64,000 bases of DNA from Psychroserpens luteus (lineage in GTDB: Bacteria; Bacteroidota; Bacteroidia; Flavobacteriales; Flavobacteriaceae): positions 186,001-250,000 of the forward strand of contig NZ_JADILU010000005.1 in the NCBI RefSeq assembly GCF_015319355.1, given 5' to 3'. A model generated the notes under the pieces. The model made no database searches. It saw only the letters and a list, made by a program, of their open reading frames with translations, and was not told the origin of the DNA. This document shows, in pieces, positions 1 through 7,865 of the stretch; position 1 is the first letter of the stretch, and the number at the start of each line of letters is the position of its first letter. The translations under genes and the position numbers were made by a program.

Positions 1-1480
1 TTTTATCTAAAAGCGCAATCGCTTCATCGTTTTTATTCTGAAAAGACATCAAGTCTGCTTTTGAATATAATTTCAAAGCGACTTGTAATGAGTCTTCATC
101 TTTATTATCTGAGATAAGCAGTTTCAACTCTAAAGCGTCATTGGCAATTAACTGCGATGTTGAAGCCTTTAATATTTTTAATTGTGATTCTGCCCACTCA
201 AAATCGCCTTTATAATAACTGGTTTTGGCTACTTTAAATCGTGCTTCTTGTGAAATGGTACTGTTTTTTAAATTGGCTTGAATTTGTGTGTAATAAATTA
301 ACGCTTCATTAAATCGTTCTTGAAACACGAGAATATCTCCTAATTTCAATTTTACGGTTGCTTCCTGGAAGTTTGATAGATTTAATTTTAGACTCTCTTT
401 TAAGAAATCACTCGCTACTTTTGGTTGATGTTTATTGAAGGCTATAAAATTTCCGTAGGCAATTTGAAGCGCTATAGTTTGTTCGTATTTTCCGTATTCA
501 AAAAATAATGCATTGAACTTTTTGTCAATGTCTTTAAGTTTCTTTTCATCTACTCCTGCATTTTCAATCTCAATTTCAAGCATGTATTGATGTGCTGTCA
601 ATACGGTATTGATGTCCTGAGAGTTTTCTAAAACGAACTCAAAAATGGAGTTTGCTGTTTTATAATCTTTCTGCTTTACGGTTGTTAATGCTAAATCTAA
701 AATACGACTTAAACTCTCTTGAGATCTACGATACAATGCTTTTTCCTGGATGAATGCTTTGTTGTATTCTTTTTGCTGAATGTATAACCAACTCAACATA
801 TCATTCCAATGTGGTTGCGGATTGGATTGCGATTTCTTAAGAAGTAACGTTCTTAACGTCAAGTTGTTTTCGTTCTCTTTATTCTCTGACACAAAATCAC
901 TAAACGCTCGTTTTGCAGTATTGAGGAACTCTGGTTTGGATTCTATATAATCTAAATAATTTGAAAATAGTAATTCTATATTGCCTTGCTCTCCATAAAT
1001 ACGAGCCATTTGCATATTAAAATTGAGGTCTGGATTGAGTTCCATTCCTTTTTTATAGACTTCGAGAGCTTCTTCTAATAAGGAATGATCTTCAAATTTT
1101 CTTGCAATTCCATAGGTATAACTTGGTTTCTCTTCAACCTTTGCAATGGCTTCTTTGTAGTATTTATTCGCTAAATCTGTACTATCCATAAGTTGATAGT
1201 TATAACCTAGTTCAACTAATAAAGGCGGATAGTTAATCTCCTTCATGCGCTGTGCAATCTGCACTTGAGCTTCATCATATCGCTCCAATTGCTGCAATGT
1301 TTCTATAATTTTATATATGTATTTTGAGCTTTTTTTATTTTCGTTTAGTTTTTGGTACGAGATCAATGCTTTGTCAAATTCACCACGTTTAAAATAATCA
1401 TCTGCCAATTGTTCGTTTTGTGAGAACAAAAGACTACAGGATAATAATGTTAGACTGATAATTATTTGGCGCATTTTCAT
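1..1480 (-). CDS. Secreted tetratricopeptide-repeat protein, 3' end outside window
   Basis: An open frame reads leftward from an ATG at 1478-1480 to the window edge without a stop, so the C-terminus is missing. It begins with a hydrophobic signal sequence (MKMRQIIISLTLLSCSLLFS) and then helical repeats with TPR character, for example DDYFKRGEFDKALISYQKL and LEVYKKGMELNPDLNFNMQM. About 493 residues are visible. TPR arrays are protein-interaction scaffolds; nothing shows the partner. It lies downstream of serS on the same strand but a terminator at 1602-1625 separates them, so it is probably transcribed alone. Exported by inference from the signal peptide; the exact cellular location is unknown. 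Confidence 0.85.
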   Translation of the reverse strand, partial: MKMRQIIISLTLLSCSLLFSQNEQLADDYFKRGEFDKALISYQKLNENKKSSKYIYKIIETLQQLERYDEAQVQIAQRMKEINYPPLLVELGYNYQLMDSTDLANKYYKEAIAKVEEKPSYTYGIARKFEDHSLLEEALEVYKKGMELNPDLNFNMQMARIYGEQGNIELLFSNYLDYIESKPEFLNTAKRAFSDFVSENKENENNLTLRTLLLKKSQSNPQPHWNDMLSWLYIQQKEYNKAFIQEKALYRRSQESLSRILDLALTTVKQKDYKTANSIFEFVLENSQDINTVLTAHQYMLEIEIENAGVDEKKLKDIDKKFNALFFEYGKYEQTIALQIAYGNFIAFNKHQPKVASDFLKESLKLNLSNFQEATVKLKLGDILVFQERFNEALIYYTQIQANLKNSTISQEARFKVAKTSYYKGDFEWAESQLKILKASTSQLIANDALELKLLISDNKDEDSLQVALKLYSKADLMSFQNKNDEAIALLDK

Positions 1481-1601
1481 TTTAATTTATGTAAATATAA
1501 CAAATGTAATATCTAGATATTGTGAATGTTTTTATAATTAATTTGGTAGACATCTCTTAATGTATGCTGTATGGTTTATTTTAATTCGATAAAGCAAAAA
1601 A

Positions 1602-1625
1602 ATGCCTAAACGTTAGTTTAGGCAT
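1602..1625 (-). terminator. Intrinsic terminator, leftward
   Basis: A perfect 10-bp stem (ATGCCTAAAC, loop GTTA, GTTTAGGCAT) is preceded on the plus strand by a run of A at 1596-1602, which reads as a U-tract after the hairpin on the minus strand. It would end a minus-strand transcript coming from the 22-codon frame at 1722-1790 (or from serS), before the TPR gene. Confidence 0.8.
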
Positions 1626-1721
1626 TACCGACAAAATAAATGTGCTATTAATCTATTTTTATAAAATGATTCAGTTATTCTGCTTGGCTCTTTTTAATGT
1701 TGTTAGAGAAAAATAAAGGTC

Positions 1722-1790
1722 TTATAAAAAGACTTTCCCTGCCAATACCACGAGTACGACTAAAAGTACTATTCGTTTTATGTTTTTCAT
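1722..1790 (-). CDS. Possible 22-aa hydrophobic micropeptide
   Basis: An ATG at 1788-1790 opens a short frame encoding MKNIKRIVLLVVLVVLAGKV followed by FL and a TAA stop. It is a basic N-terminus followed by one membrane-spanning stretch of V/L residues. It sits alone between serS and a good terminator, which makes a dedicated short transcript plausible. No family is recognised. It could be a small membrane peptide or a chance frame; only conservation in relatives would decide. Confidence 0.35.
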   Translation of the reverse strand: MKNIKRIVLLVVLVVLAGKVFL

Positions 1791-2046
1791 AATTAAGTAG
1801 GTTAATTATTATTTGGATTACTAACTTCTTAATTAATATCTAAAAAACAAAGAAAAATGTTAAAAATTCGTTGAACAACGTTAATTTTTAGCATTTCAAC
1901 GAAATATTAATATAATTTTCTTACATAAACACAGAATTTCGGCTTTAATGTTCAAAACCAAAATTCTGTATTTTAGATTAATTTTTGTAAAGGAATGACG
2001 ATTTCAAATGAAATCCAGTAGTAATACCTAAAGGAATTATTTTCGA

Positions 2047-3315
2047 TTAAATTTTATCAAATCCTGTGTAAGGGATTAATGCTTCTGGAATATTGATGCC
2101 ATCTTCAGTTTGATAGTTCTCTAAAATACCTGCTAAAACTCGAGGTAATGCTAATGAACTTCCGTTTAAAGTATGTGCTAGTTCGTTTTTACCATTACTA
2201 TTTTTAAAACGCAAACGTAAACGATTAGCTTGATAAGATTCAAAATTAGACACACTAGAAATTTCTAACCAACGATCTTGAGCAGTAGAAAACAATTCAA
2301 AATCATAAGTCATTGCAGAAGGAAAACCTGTATCTCCTCCGCACAAACGCAAAATTCTATAAGGTAATTTTAACTCACGTAAAATTCCTTTGACATGATC
2401 AATCATACCTTCAAACGCTTTGTAAGAATTATCAGGATGTTCCACACGAATAATTTCAACTTTATCAAATTGGTGCAATCTATTTAACCCACGCACATGA
2501 GCACCATAACTTCCTGCTTCACGTCTAAAACATGGTGTGTAACCTGTAATACCTATTGGCAAATCGCTTTCTGCTAATAACACATCTCTAAATACATTAG
2601 TTCCTGGGACTTCTGCAGTAGGAATTAAATATAAATCATCTCGAGAATCATGATACATTTGTCCTTCTTTATCTGGTAACTGACCAGTACCATAACAAGA
2701 CGCTTCATTTACTAAAAGCGGAAGTTGATACTCAGTATAACCAGCAGCAGTATTTTTATCTAAAAAATAAGCGATCAAAGCGCGTTGCAGTCTAGCACCT
2801 TTTCCTTTATAAACAGGAAAACCAGCTCCAGCAATTTTATTACCTAATTCAAAATCTATGATGTCATACTTCTTCGCTAATTCCCAATGAGGCATCGCAC
2901 CTTCATGAAGTTTTGGAATATCACCTTCACTAAATATTTCTTCGTTATCTTCTTCACTGTTTCCTTTAGGCACACTCTCATGAGGTACGTTTGGAATTTT
3001 ATATAGCAATTGAGTAAGCTCCTCAGACTTCTCATTTAGTTGATCGCCTAAGGTTTTAGAATCCTCTTTAAGTTTAGCTGTTTTTTCTTTTAGAACATTA
3101 GCATCTGCTGCTTTTCCCGATTTATAGAGATCACCTATTTCTTTTGAAATGGTATTAGATTCTGCAAGTGTATTATCTAATTGTGTTTGCAATTGTCTTC
3201 GCTCTTCATCCAATGAAATAGCGTCATCAATTAATTGTGTGGCATCCAAATTTCTTTTAGCCAAACGCTTAATAACATCTTCTCTGTGTTCTCTAATAAA
3301 AGCAACTTGTAACAT
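2047..3315 (-). CDS. serS: Seryl-tRNA synthetase
   Basis: Class II aminoacyl-tRNA synthetase that charges tRNA-Ser with serine in the cytosol. The 422-residue length is typical. The N-terminal 110 residues form the antiparallel coiled coil that grips the tRNA long arm (charged heptads such as LDEERRQLQTQLDNTL). The catalytic part shows PTAEVPGTN, motif 2 (FRREAGSYGAHVRGLNRLHQ) and motif 3 near residues 385-402 (GSSLALPRVLAGILENYQ). The ATG start is immediately before LQVAFIREHRE, the usual beginning of the family. A TAAATTTG -7 box at 3375-3382 suggests it has its own promoter despite lying behind ribF and the HTTM gene. Confidence 0.97.
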   Translation of the reverse strand: MLQVAFIREHREDVIKRLAKRNLDATQLIDDAISLDEERRQLQTQLDNTLAESNTISKEIGDLYKSGKAADANVLKEKTAKLKEDSKTLGDQLNEKSEELTQLLYKIPNVPHESVPKGNSEEDNEEIFSEGDIPKLHEGAMPHWELAKKYDIIDFELGNKIAGAGFPVYKGKGARLQRALIAYFLDKNTAAGYTEYQLPLLVNEASCYGTGQLPDKEGQMYHDSRDDLYLIPTAEVPGTNVFRDVLLAESDLPIGITGYTPCFRREAGSYGAHVRGLNRLHQFDKVEIIRVEHPDNSYKAFEGMIDHVKGILRELKLPYRILRLCGGDTGFPSAMTYDFELFSTAQDRWLEISSVSNFESYQANRLRLRFKNSNGKNELAHTLNGSSLALPRVLAGILENYQTEDGINIPEALIPYTGFDKI

Positions 3316-3374
3316 GGTAGAATTCTATATTAAATTCACCTCACCATCATGATAAGGTGTGTATTTTGAAACGC

Positions 3375-3382
3375 CAAATTTA
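3375..3382 (-). promoter_or_regulatory. Bacteroidetes -7 box upstream of serS
   Basis: On the minus strand this reads TAAATTTG, an exact TAnnTTTG match about 60 bp before the serS start codon. No convincing TTTG/TTG -33 element lies at the expected spacing, so it is supported only by the -7 match and its position. Confidence 0.45.
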
Positions 3383-3399
3383 ATGAATTGTGAGTTATT

Positions 3400-4713
3400 C
3401 TAGTCTAGATTTGAAGGTAAAATCCAATCATGGTGTTTAAAAGGACTCCATTTCTCATTGGCTAGATCAACTTTAGAGTCAATAAACGGTTTGCTTGGTC
3501 TACCATTAACATTTACATAGGCTTTAACATATACTTCTATATCCATACCTTTTTCAGCATAAACAGACTTTAAACGTTGCGCAAATTGCCACATCACATC
3601 TGGTTTACTACTCACAGATCTTATTTGCTTTTTAGTTAAGTAGTCTTCTAATTTAACTTGCGTTTTTACTTGTGTGGCTTTATCAACAATACTGAAACTG
3701 GTATTAGCACTTTTAGATCGCAGCATCATTCTCCATGATAATCTATGACCTTCTTCTGTCCATAAGACATTGTCTTGAATAAAATGTTGTCGCAACGGAA
3801 GAGCTATTTGTATAGCAAAATATAACACAAACAAACTTTTAAAAATAGTTGCGTGCGATGGTATTTCTATTTTTTCTTCGGAATATAATGGCTTTCGTTT
3901 TAAAAATAGCTTTTGTATAACCTTTGGTTCAAAAAAGAACACTGCAAAAGCTAATGACAAATACGGAAAGATCCCAACCTGGAAAATAAATGAGTTAAAC
4001 AGGTGAAAAAAGATAGAAGCAAAGAATGCTACTTTCCGGGTTCGCTTCCATAGTAATAAAGGTATTATGAGTCCGTCAAATAAAATTCCACCATAGGCTA
4101 CCAAATAATGGACGAATTTTTGTTGCAGCACATTTCCGACGAGAAAATAATGTTTTTTACTTTTCATCAACAGTTCTGGAACTGTCAAATCTAGCCAATC
4201 TGGATACATTTTTGCGATTGACGCATATGAGTATAAAATGAATAATTGTAATATAAAAACCAACCTACACCAATTTGGCATTGAGATGCTTTTAATACTC
4301 GGGTTTTGTTTAACATCAATTGAGGCATAAGTATTAGCTGGTAAAAATACCATGATAGCGCTCAAAATCATTAAAAAGTAGTAGTGATTATTATATGATG
4401 ATTTTTGCATAAAATAGGTTGTAGCCCACAGTAATGTAAAAGTTAGCATACTAATTCTGTACTTGTAACCTACCATGACAAACAAACCACAAATACCCAT
4501 TATTACATAATGAATGTACATCCATTCTCCTTGGATGGTTTGTAGAAAATCAAAACCTATAAAATTAAATGTGAATTCTGGTTCAACGAGTGTTCTTCTA
4601 ATCCAACCTGTAAAAATTGCACCAATACTTTCTAAAAAAATTAAAGCGCCAAATATGATTCTAAATACGATGAGTGCACTGTTATCTATATGTTTAAACA
4701 GCAGTTTATTCAT
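3400..4713 (-). CDS. HTTM-domain (vitamin K carboxylase-like) membrane protein
   Basis: A 437-residue polytopic membrane protein. The N-terminal two thirds has about eight hydrophobic segments of HTTM type (horizontally transferred transmembrane domain, related to vitamin K-dependent gamma-glutamyl carboxylase); the NNHYY motif near residue 108 and SWRMMLRSK in the C-terminal soluble part are family-like. Substrate and reaction in flavobacteria are not established. It overlaps the end of ribF by 8 bp, so the two are translationally coupled. The conserved ribF-HTTM-serS arrangement suggests housekeeping rather than recent transfer. It contains one copy of the overrepresented octamer (3876-3883). 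Confidence 0.8.
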   Translation of the reverse strand: MNKLLFKHIDNSALIVFRIIFGALIFLESIGAIFTGWIRRTLVEPEFTFNFIGFDFLQTIQGEWMYIHYVIMGICGLFVMVGYKYRISMLTFTLLWATTYFMQKSSYNNHYYFLMILSAIMVFLPANTYASIDVKQNPSIKSISMPNWCRLVFILQLFILYSYASIAKMYPDWLDLTVPELLMKSKKHYFLVGNVLQQKFVHYLVAYGGILFDGLIIPLLLWKRTRKVAFFASIFFHLFNSFIFQVGIFPYLSLAFAVFFFEPKVIQKLFLKRKPLYSEEKIEIPSHATIFKSLFVLYFAIQIALPLRQHFIQDNVLWTEEGHRLSWRMMLRSKSANTSFSIVDKATQVKTQVKLEDYLTKKQIRSVSSKPDVMWQFAQRLKSVYAEKGMDIEVYVKAYVNVNGRPSKPFIDSKVDLANEKWSPFKHHDWILPSNLD

Positions 4714-5635
4714 TATAATTAGATATACGTTTTAAAGCATTCAATTTATCGTTTTGGAGTTGTTCTTTTAATAAATCTACAGATTCAAATTTATGCTCAC
4801 CTCTCAAGCGATATAAGATTTCTATTTTAAGCGTTTTATCATAGAGGTTTTGATCTAAGTCAAAAAAGTGCACTTCAATAGATTGCTTATCGCCTTTGAA
4901 AGTTGGGTTTTTACCTATGTTCATCATACCAAAAACATATTTATTATCAATAGATGATTTTACAACATAAACACCATCTTTAGGGATTAATTTATACGTT
5001 TCTTTGACATCAATATTTGCTGTTGGGAAGTTTAATGTTTTCCCTATCCCTTTTCCTTTTATGACTTTACCAGATATAAAATAAGGATAGCCTAGAAAAG
5101 AATTAGCGGTTTCTACATCTCCATCTAAAAGTGATTGTCTAATTTTAGTTGAGCTTACTGCGACATCTTCTATATCTTGAGCAGAAATTTCTTCTACTGT
5201 AAAACCGTATTGTTTTCCAAAAATTTTAAGATCATCGATATTTGCTGTTCTATTTTTTCCGAAGTGATGATCATAACCAATAATAATATGTTTGGCATTA
5301 AGCTCATCCACAAGAATATTTTTTACATAATCCTGAGCAGACAAATTAGCAAAGTCTTTTGTGAATTTTTTAATCACTAATTCATCTAAACCAAATTGAG
5401 ATAATACCTCTTGACGTTCATCAATAGAATGCAATAATTTAATATCAAAATCTGGTTGTAATACCATTCTTGGATGTGGAAAAAAAGTAAGTACAATAGA
5501 TTTTAAATCTTTATTCCTTCCTGTTTCTACGAGTCTTTTTATAATTTTTTGATGACCAATATGCACACCATCAAAGGTTCCTATAGTAATTATGGAAGGT
5601 GATTTTTGTTTTGTATTTATGGTATTTGTTTTCAG
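4706..5635 (-). CDS. ribF: Bifunctional riboflavin kinase / FAD synthetase, start uncertain
   Basis: Makes FMN from riboflavin and then FAD from FMN with ATP. The N-terminal nucleotidyltransferase half carries GTFDGVHIGHQKI, and the C-terminal kinase half carries GKGIGKTLNFPTANI. The start is a problem: the conserved GTFDG motif begins at about 5581, yet no ATG, GTG or TTG lies between it and the in-frame stop at 5660-5662; only CTG (5633-5635) is available at the length expected for the family. The alternative is that the run of nine A residues (minus strand, 5640-5648) has one base too many: with eight, an ATG at 5667-5669 would read straight through into the conserved region. The GTG at 5564-5566 is inside the catalytic motif and cannot be the true start. 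Overlaps the HTTM gene. Confidence 0.85.
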   Translation of the reverse strand: MKTNTINTKQKSPSIITIGTFDGVHIGHQKIIKRLVETGRNKDLKSIVLTFFPHPRMVLQPDFDIKLLHSIDERQEVLSQFGLDELVIKKFTKDFANLSAQDYVKNILVDELNAKHIIIGYDHHFGKNRTANIDDLKIFGKQYGFTVEEISAQDIEDVAVSSTKIRQSLLDGDVETANSFLGYPYFISGKVIKGKGIGKTLNFPTANIDVKETYKLIPKDGVYVVKSSIDNKYVFGMMNIGKNPTFKGDKQSIEVHFFDLDQNLYDKTLKIEILYRLRGEHKFESVDLLKEQLQNDKLNALKRISNYNE

Positions 5636-5675
5636 TACCTTTTTTTTTGGTAAAAGTAGTTATAATCATAGGTAA

Positions 5676-5711
5676 ATAAAAAGAGGGTTGAAAAAATCAA
5701 CCCTCTTTTTA
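5676..5711 (-). terminator. Intrinsic terminator after the M43 protease gene
   Basis: A 10-bp perfect stem (AGAGGGTTGA, loop AAAAA, TCAACCCTCT) flanked by A-rich sequence to the left and T-rich sequence to the right lies 20 bp past the stop of the gene at 5731-7704. On the minus strand the hairpin is followed by a U-tract. It separates that gene from ribF. Confidence 0.85.
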
Positions 5712-5730
5712 AAAAATATGTTTTTAAATA

Positions 5731-7704
5731 TTATTTTTTGATAAACGGTAATGTTACCGAAGCATCATCTTTTATAATTCTAATAAAATACATACCATTA
5801 CTTAATGTTGAAGTATTGATTGCAAGATCTTCATTAGTTACAATAGTGCTTTTAGTAATAGACTGTCCTAACATATTAACAATCTCATAGCTATTTGGTA
5901 AATCGTTAGTATTACCTAATTTGATATTTAATTGATTATTTGTTGGGTTAGGATACACATATAAATTGCTACCTGCAAAATAATCATCTACGCTAAGAGC
6001 GTTTGCTAAGAAGTTAACGCTATCTATAAAAGCAAAATCACCTCCTGAAGCAATTGAAGCTCCAGTAGCAGTATTAACTCTTAACTCATAAGAACCATCA
6101 CCATAATCACAGCAGATACCATCACCATAAGAATCATTAATTACAAAGGTATAACATTCATTTGTTCCTACTGGAATTGTATATTCAAAAGTTGAATTAT
6201 CATCTAAATCTCCATCATAAGAATCAGACCCTACAACAGTACCATTACTATCTACTATAGACCAAGTTGTTTCACCAGAATAATTATCTGTTGTAATAGT
6301 AAAATAAATATCTGTTGCTTCAATAGATGCTGGTGCAGCAGCAGCAGTAAAATCAGCATTAGTATCATCATTACAACTACGTTGATCTGCATTACCGTTT
6401 GGAGATGCAATTGACACATTTAAAACATGTGCTCCAGCACTAGTAGTAACCATTAGATCTATATCTTCAAATTCACCTTCTGCTAAGTTTCCTGTCCAAG
6501 ATATATCTGTAGACGTTCCACCATCAACATCATAAGTTACAGTTGCAGAAGTTAAAGCAACAGTACCAAAGTTTTGGATTCTAACATTTGCAACAAGATC
6601 ACTAGTACAAGGAACAGGAACTAATTGATTAATTTCTATACTACCATCATTACTTACATCTGCTAAAGGCGTACATTTATCAGATGTTGTTGTGTTTGGT
6701 CTATTATTTCCAGCTTGCATAACAGCAATAACTCTTGCTTTTTGCTCGTTAGTAAAAATATTCATACATACATCAGTAGTATAATCCATATAATTTTCAA
6801 TCATATCTGGATCTCCAGAAGGACAATGATCTGAACCTACAGGGCAATTAGAATTATTCGGTGCATTTTGAGCAGGTGTATCTGCACAAAAATCACCACT
6901 CGTAGCTCCTTCAGCGCAAGTCCCACCTTGAAACGTGTGGTATAATCCTAAATAATGACCAACTTCATGTGTCATTGTTCTACCTAAGTTAAAAGCTCCA
7001 GGAATAGTAACTCCTGTTGCATCATTAGAACCAAAATAAGTGTAATTTGCTACAACTCCATCAGAATTTGCAGGTCCTCCAGGAAATTGAGCAAAACCTA
7101 ATAATGTATTATCTGAAAAATTCACCGACCACATATTCATATATTGAGAAGCATCCCAAAAAGTTGCAGGTTTCAAAACTGTATCTGTATTACCACCTGG
7201 ACCAGACCAAGATGTGCTTACAGCAGACATGTCTATTCTATTTATACCTGTAGTTACACAACCATCTGGATCTTGCTTAGCTAAGCAAAATTCAACTTCA
7301 ACGTCTGCTCCATCAGGATGCGCGTTAAATCCTCTAGAACCAACAGCTCGTCTATAATCATCATTTAATACTTGAATTTGTGAAATCACTTGAGCGTCAG
7401 AGATATTAGCACCAGTTCCAATAGGTTCTCCATTATGAATAACATGCACTACAACAGGAATTGTAAATTGAAGCGCTCTCATAGAGCCAGATTCTAATTG
7501 TCTTTTAATTTCAGTGATTCTCGGGGCCAATTGGCGTTCAAAAGTTTCGCTACCCATCATATTTGGGTTATCAATTAATAGCTGAGCATTATACTCATCT
7601 GTTGCACAGTTTCTAAATTGTTCAACATTTTTCTCTTGAGCTGTAAGGCTCAAACAAGAAAAAACCATTGCAAAGCAAATAAGTTTATAAGTAAAGTTTT
7701 TCAT
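5731..7704 (-). CDS. Secreted M43-like zinc metalloprotease with T9SS sorting domain
   Basis: 657 residues. Order: signal peptide (1-22), a propeptide-like stretch, an M43/pappalysin-type metalloprotease with HEVGHYLGLYH (zinc ligands H246, H250, H256, general base E247) and a Met-turn-like ENYMDYTTD, then a CARDB-like beta-sandwich (SDLVANVRIQNFG), a domain rich in Asp/Gly with two Cys (YGDGICCDYGDG), and a C-terminal type A sorting domain (YPNPTNNQLNIKL ... LSNGMYFIRI). It is exported by Sec, sent through T9SS and released or anchored at the surface, probably digesting external protein. Divergent from a second T9SS metalloprotease. Monocistronic: terminator immediately downstream. Confidence 0.9.
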   Translation of the reverse strand: MKNFTYKLICFAMVFSCLSLTAQEKNVEQFRNCATDEYNAQLLIDNPNMMGSETFERQLAPRITEIKRQLESGSMRALQFTIPVVVHVIHNGEPIGTGANISDAQVISQIQVLNDDYRRAVGSRGFNAHPDGADVEVEFCLAKQDPDGCVTTGINRIDMSAVSTSWSGPGGNTDTVLKPATFWDASQYMNMWSVNFSDNTLLGFAQFPGGPANSDGVVANYTYFGSNDATGVTIPGAFNLGRTMTHEVGHYLGLYHTFQGGTCAEGATSGDFCADTPAQNAPNNSNCPVGSDHCPSGDPDMIENYMDYTTDVCMNIFTNEQKARVIAVMQAGNNRPNTTTSDKCTPLADVSNDGSIEINQLVPVPCTSDLVANVRIQNFGTVALTSATVTYDVDGGTSTDISWTGNLAEGEFEDIDLMVTTSAGAHVLNVSIASPNGNADQRSCNDDTNADFTAAAAPASIEATDIYFTITTDNYSGETTWSIVDSNGTVVGSDSYDGDLDDNSTFEYTIPVGTNECYTFVINDSYGDGICCDYGDGSYELRVNTATGASIASGGDFAFIDSVNFLANALSVDDYFAGSNLYVYPNPTNNQLNIKLGNTNDLPNSYEIVNMLGQSITKSTIVTNEDLAINTSTLSNGMYFIRIIKDDASVTLPFIKK

Positions 7705-7865
7705 AGTATGTTTTTTATAGTAATTAAGCTACCAAATTAGTGAAATTATTTGAAAACGAAAAATTGTAAAAACTATTTAACTTGAATTATTTTGTTAATC
7801 TTTTAACTATTTTTATAGCTATTCTAATACAATTAGAATAATTTTAAACAAAAAAACAACTAATC

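Larger units (their letters stand above)
1481..2046. other. Intergenic region between TPR gene and serS
   Basis: This 566-bp stretch holds a 22-codon reading frame (1722-1790), a leftward terminator (1602-1625) and, near the serS end, a 9-bp inverted repeat (ACAGAATTT at 1931-1939 with AAATTCTGT at 1961-1969). The last may be a weak serS terminator or a structured 3' end, but it has no clear T-run. A possible minus-strand promoter resembling TTG-N20-TTTCTTTG lies near 1845-1880. No other gene is seen. Confidence 0.5.
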
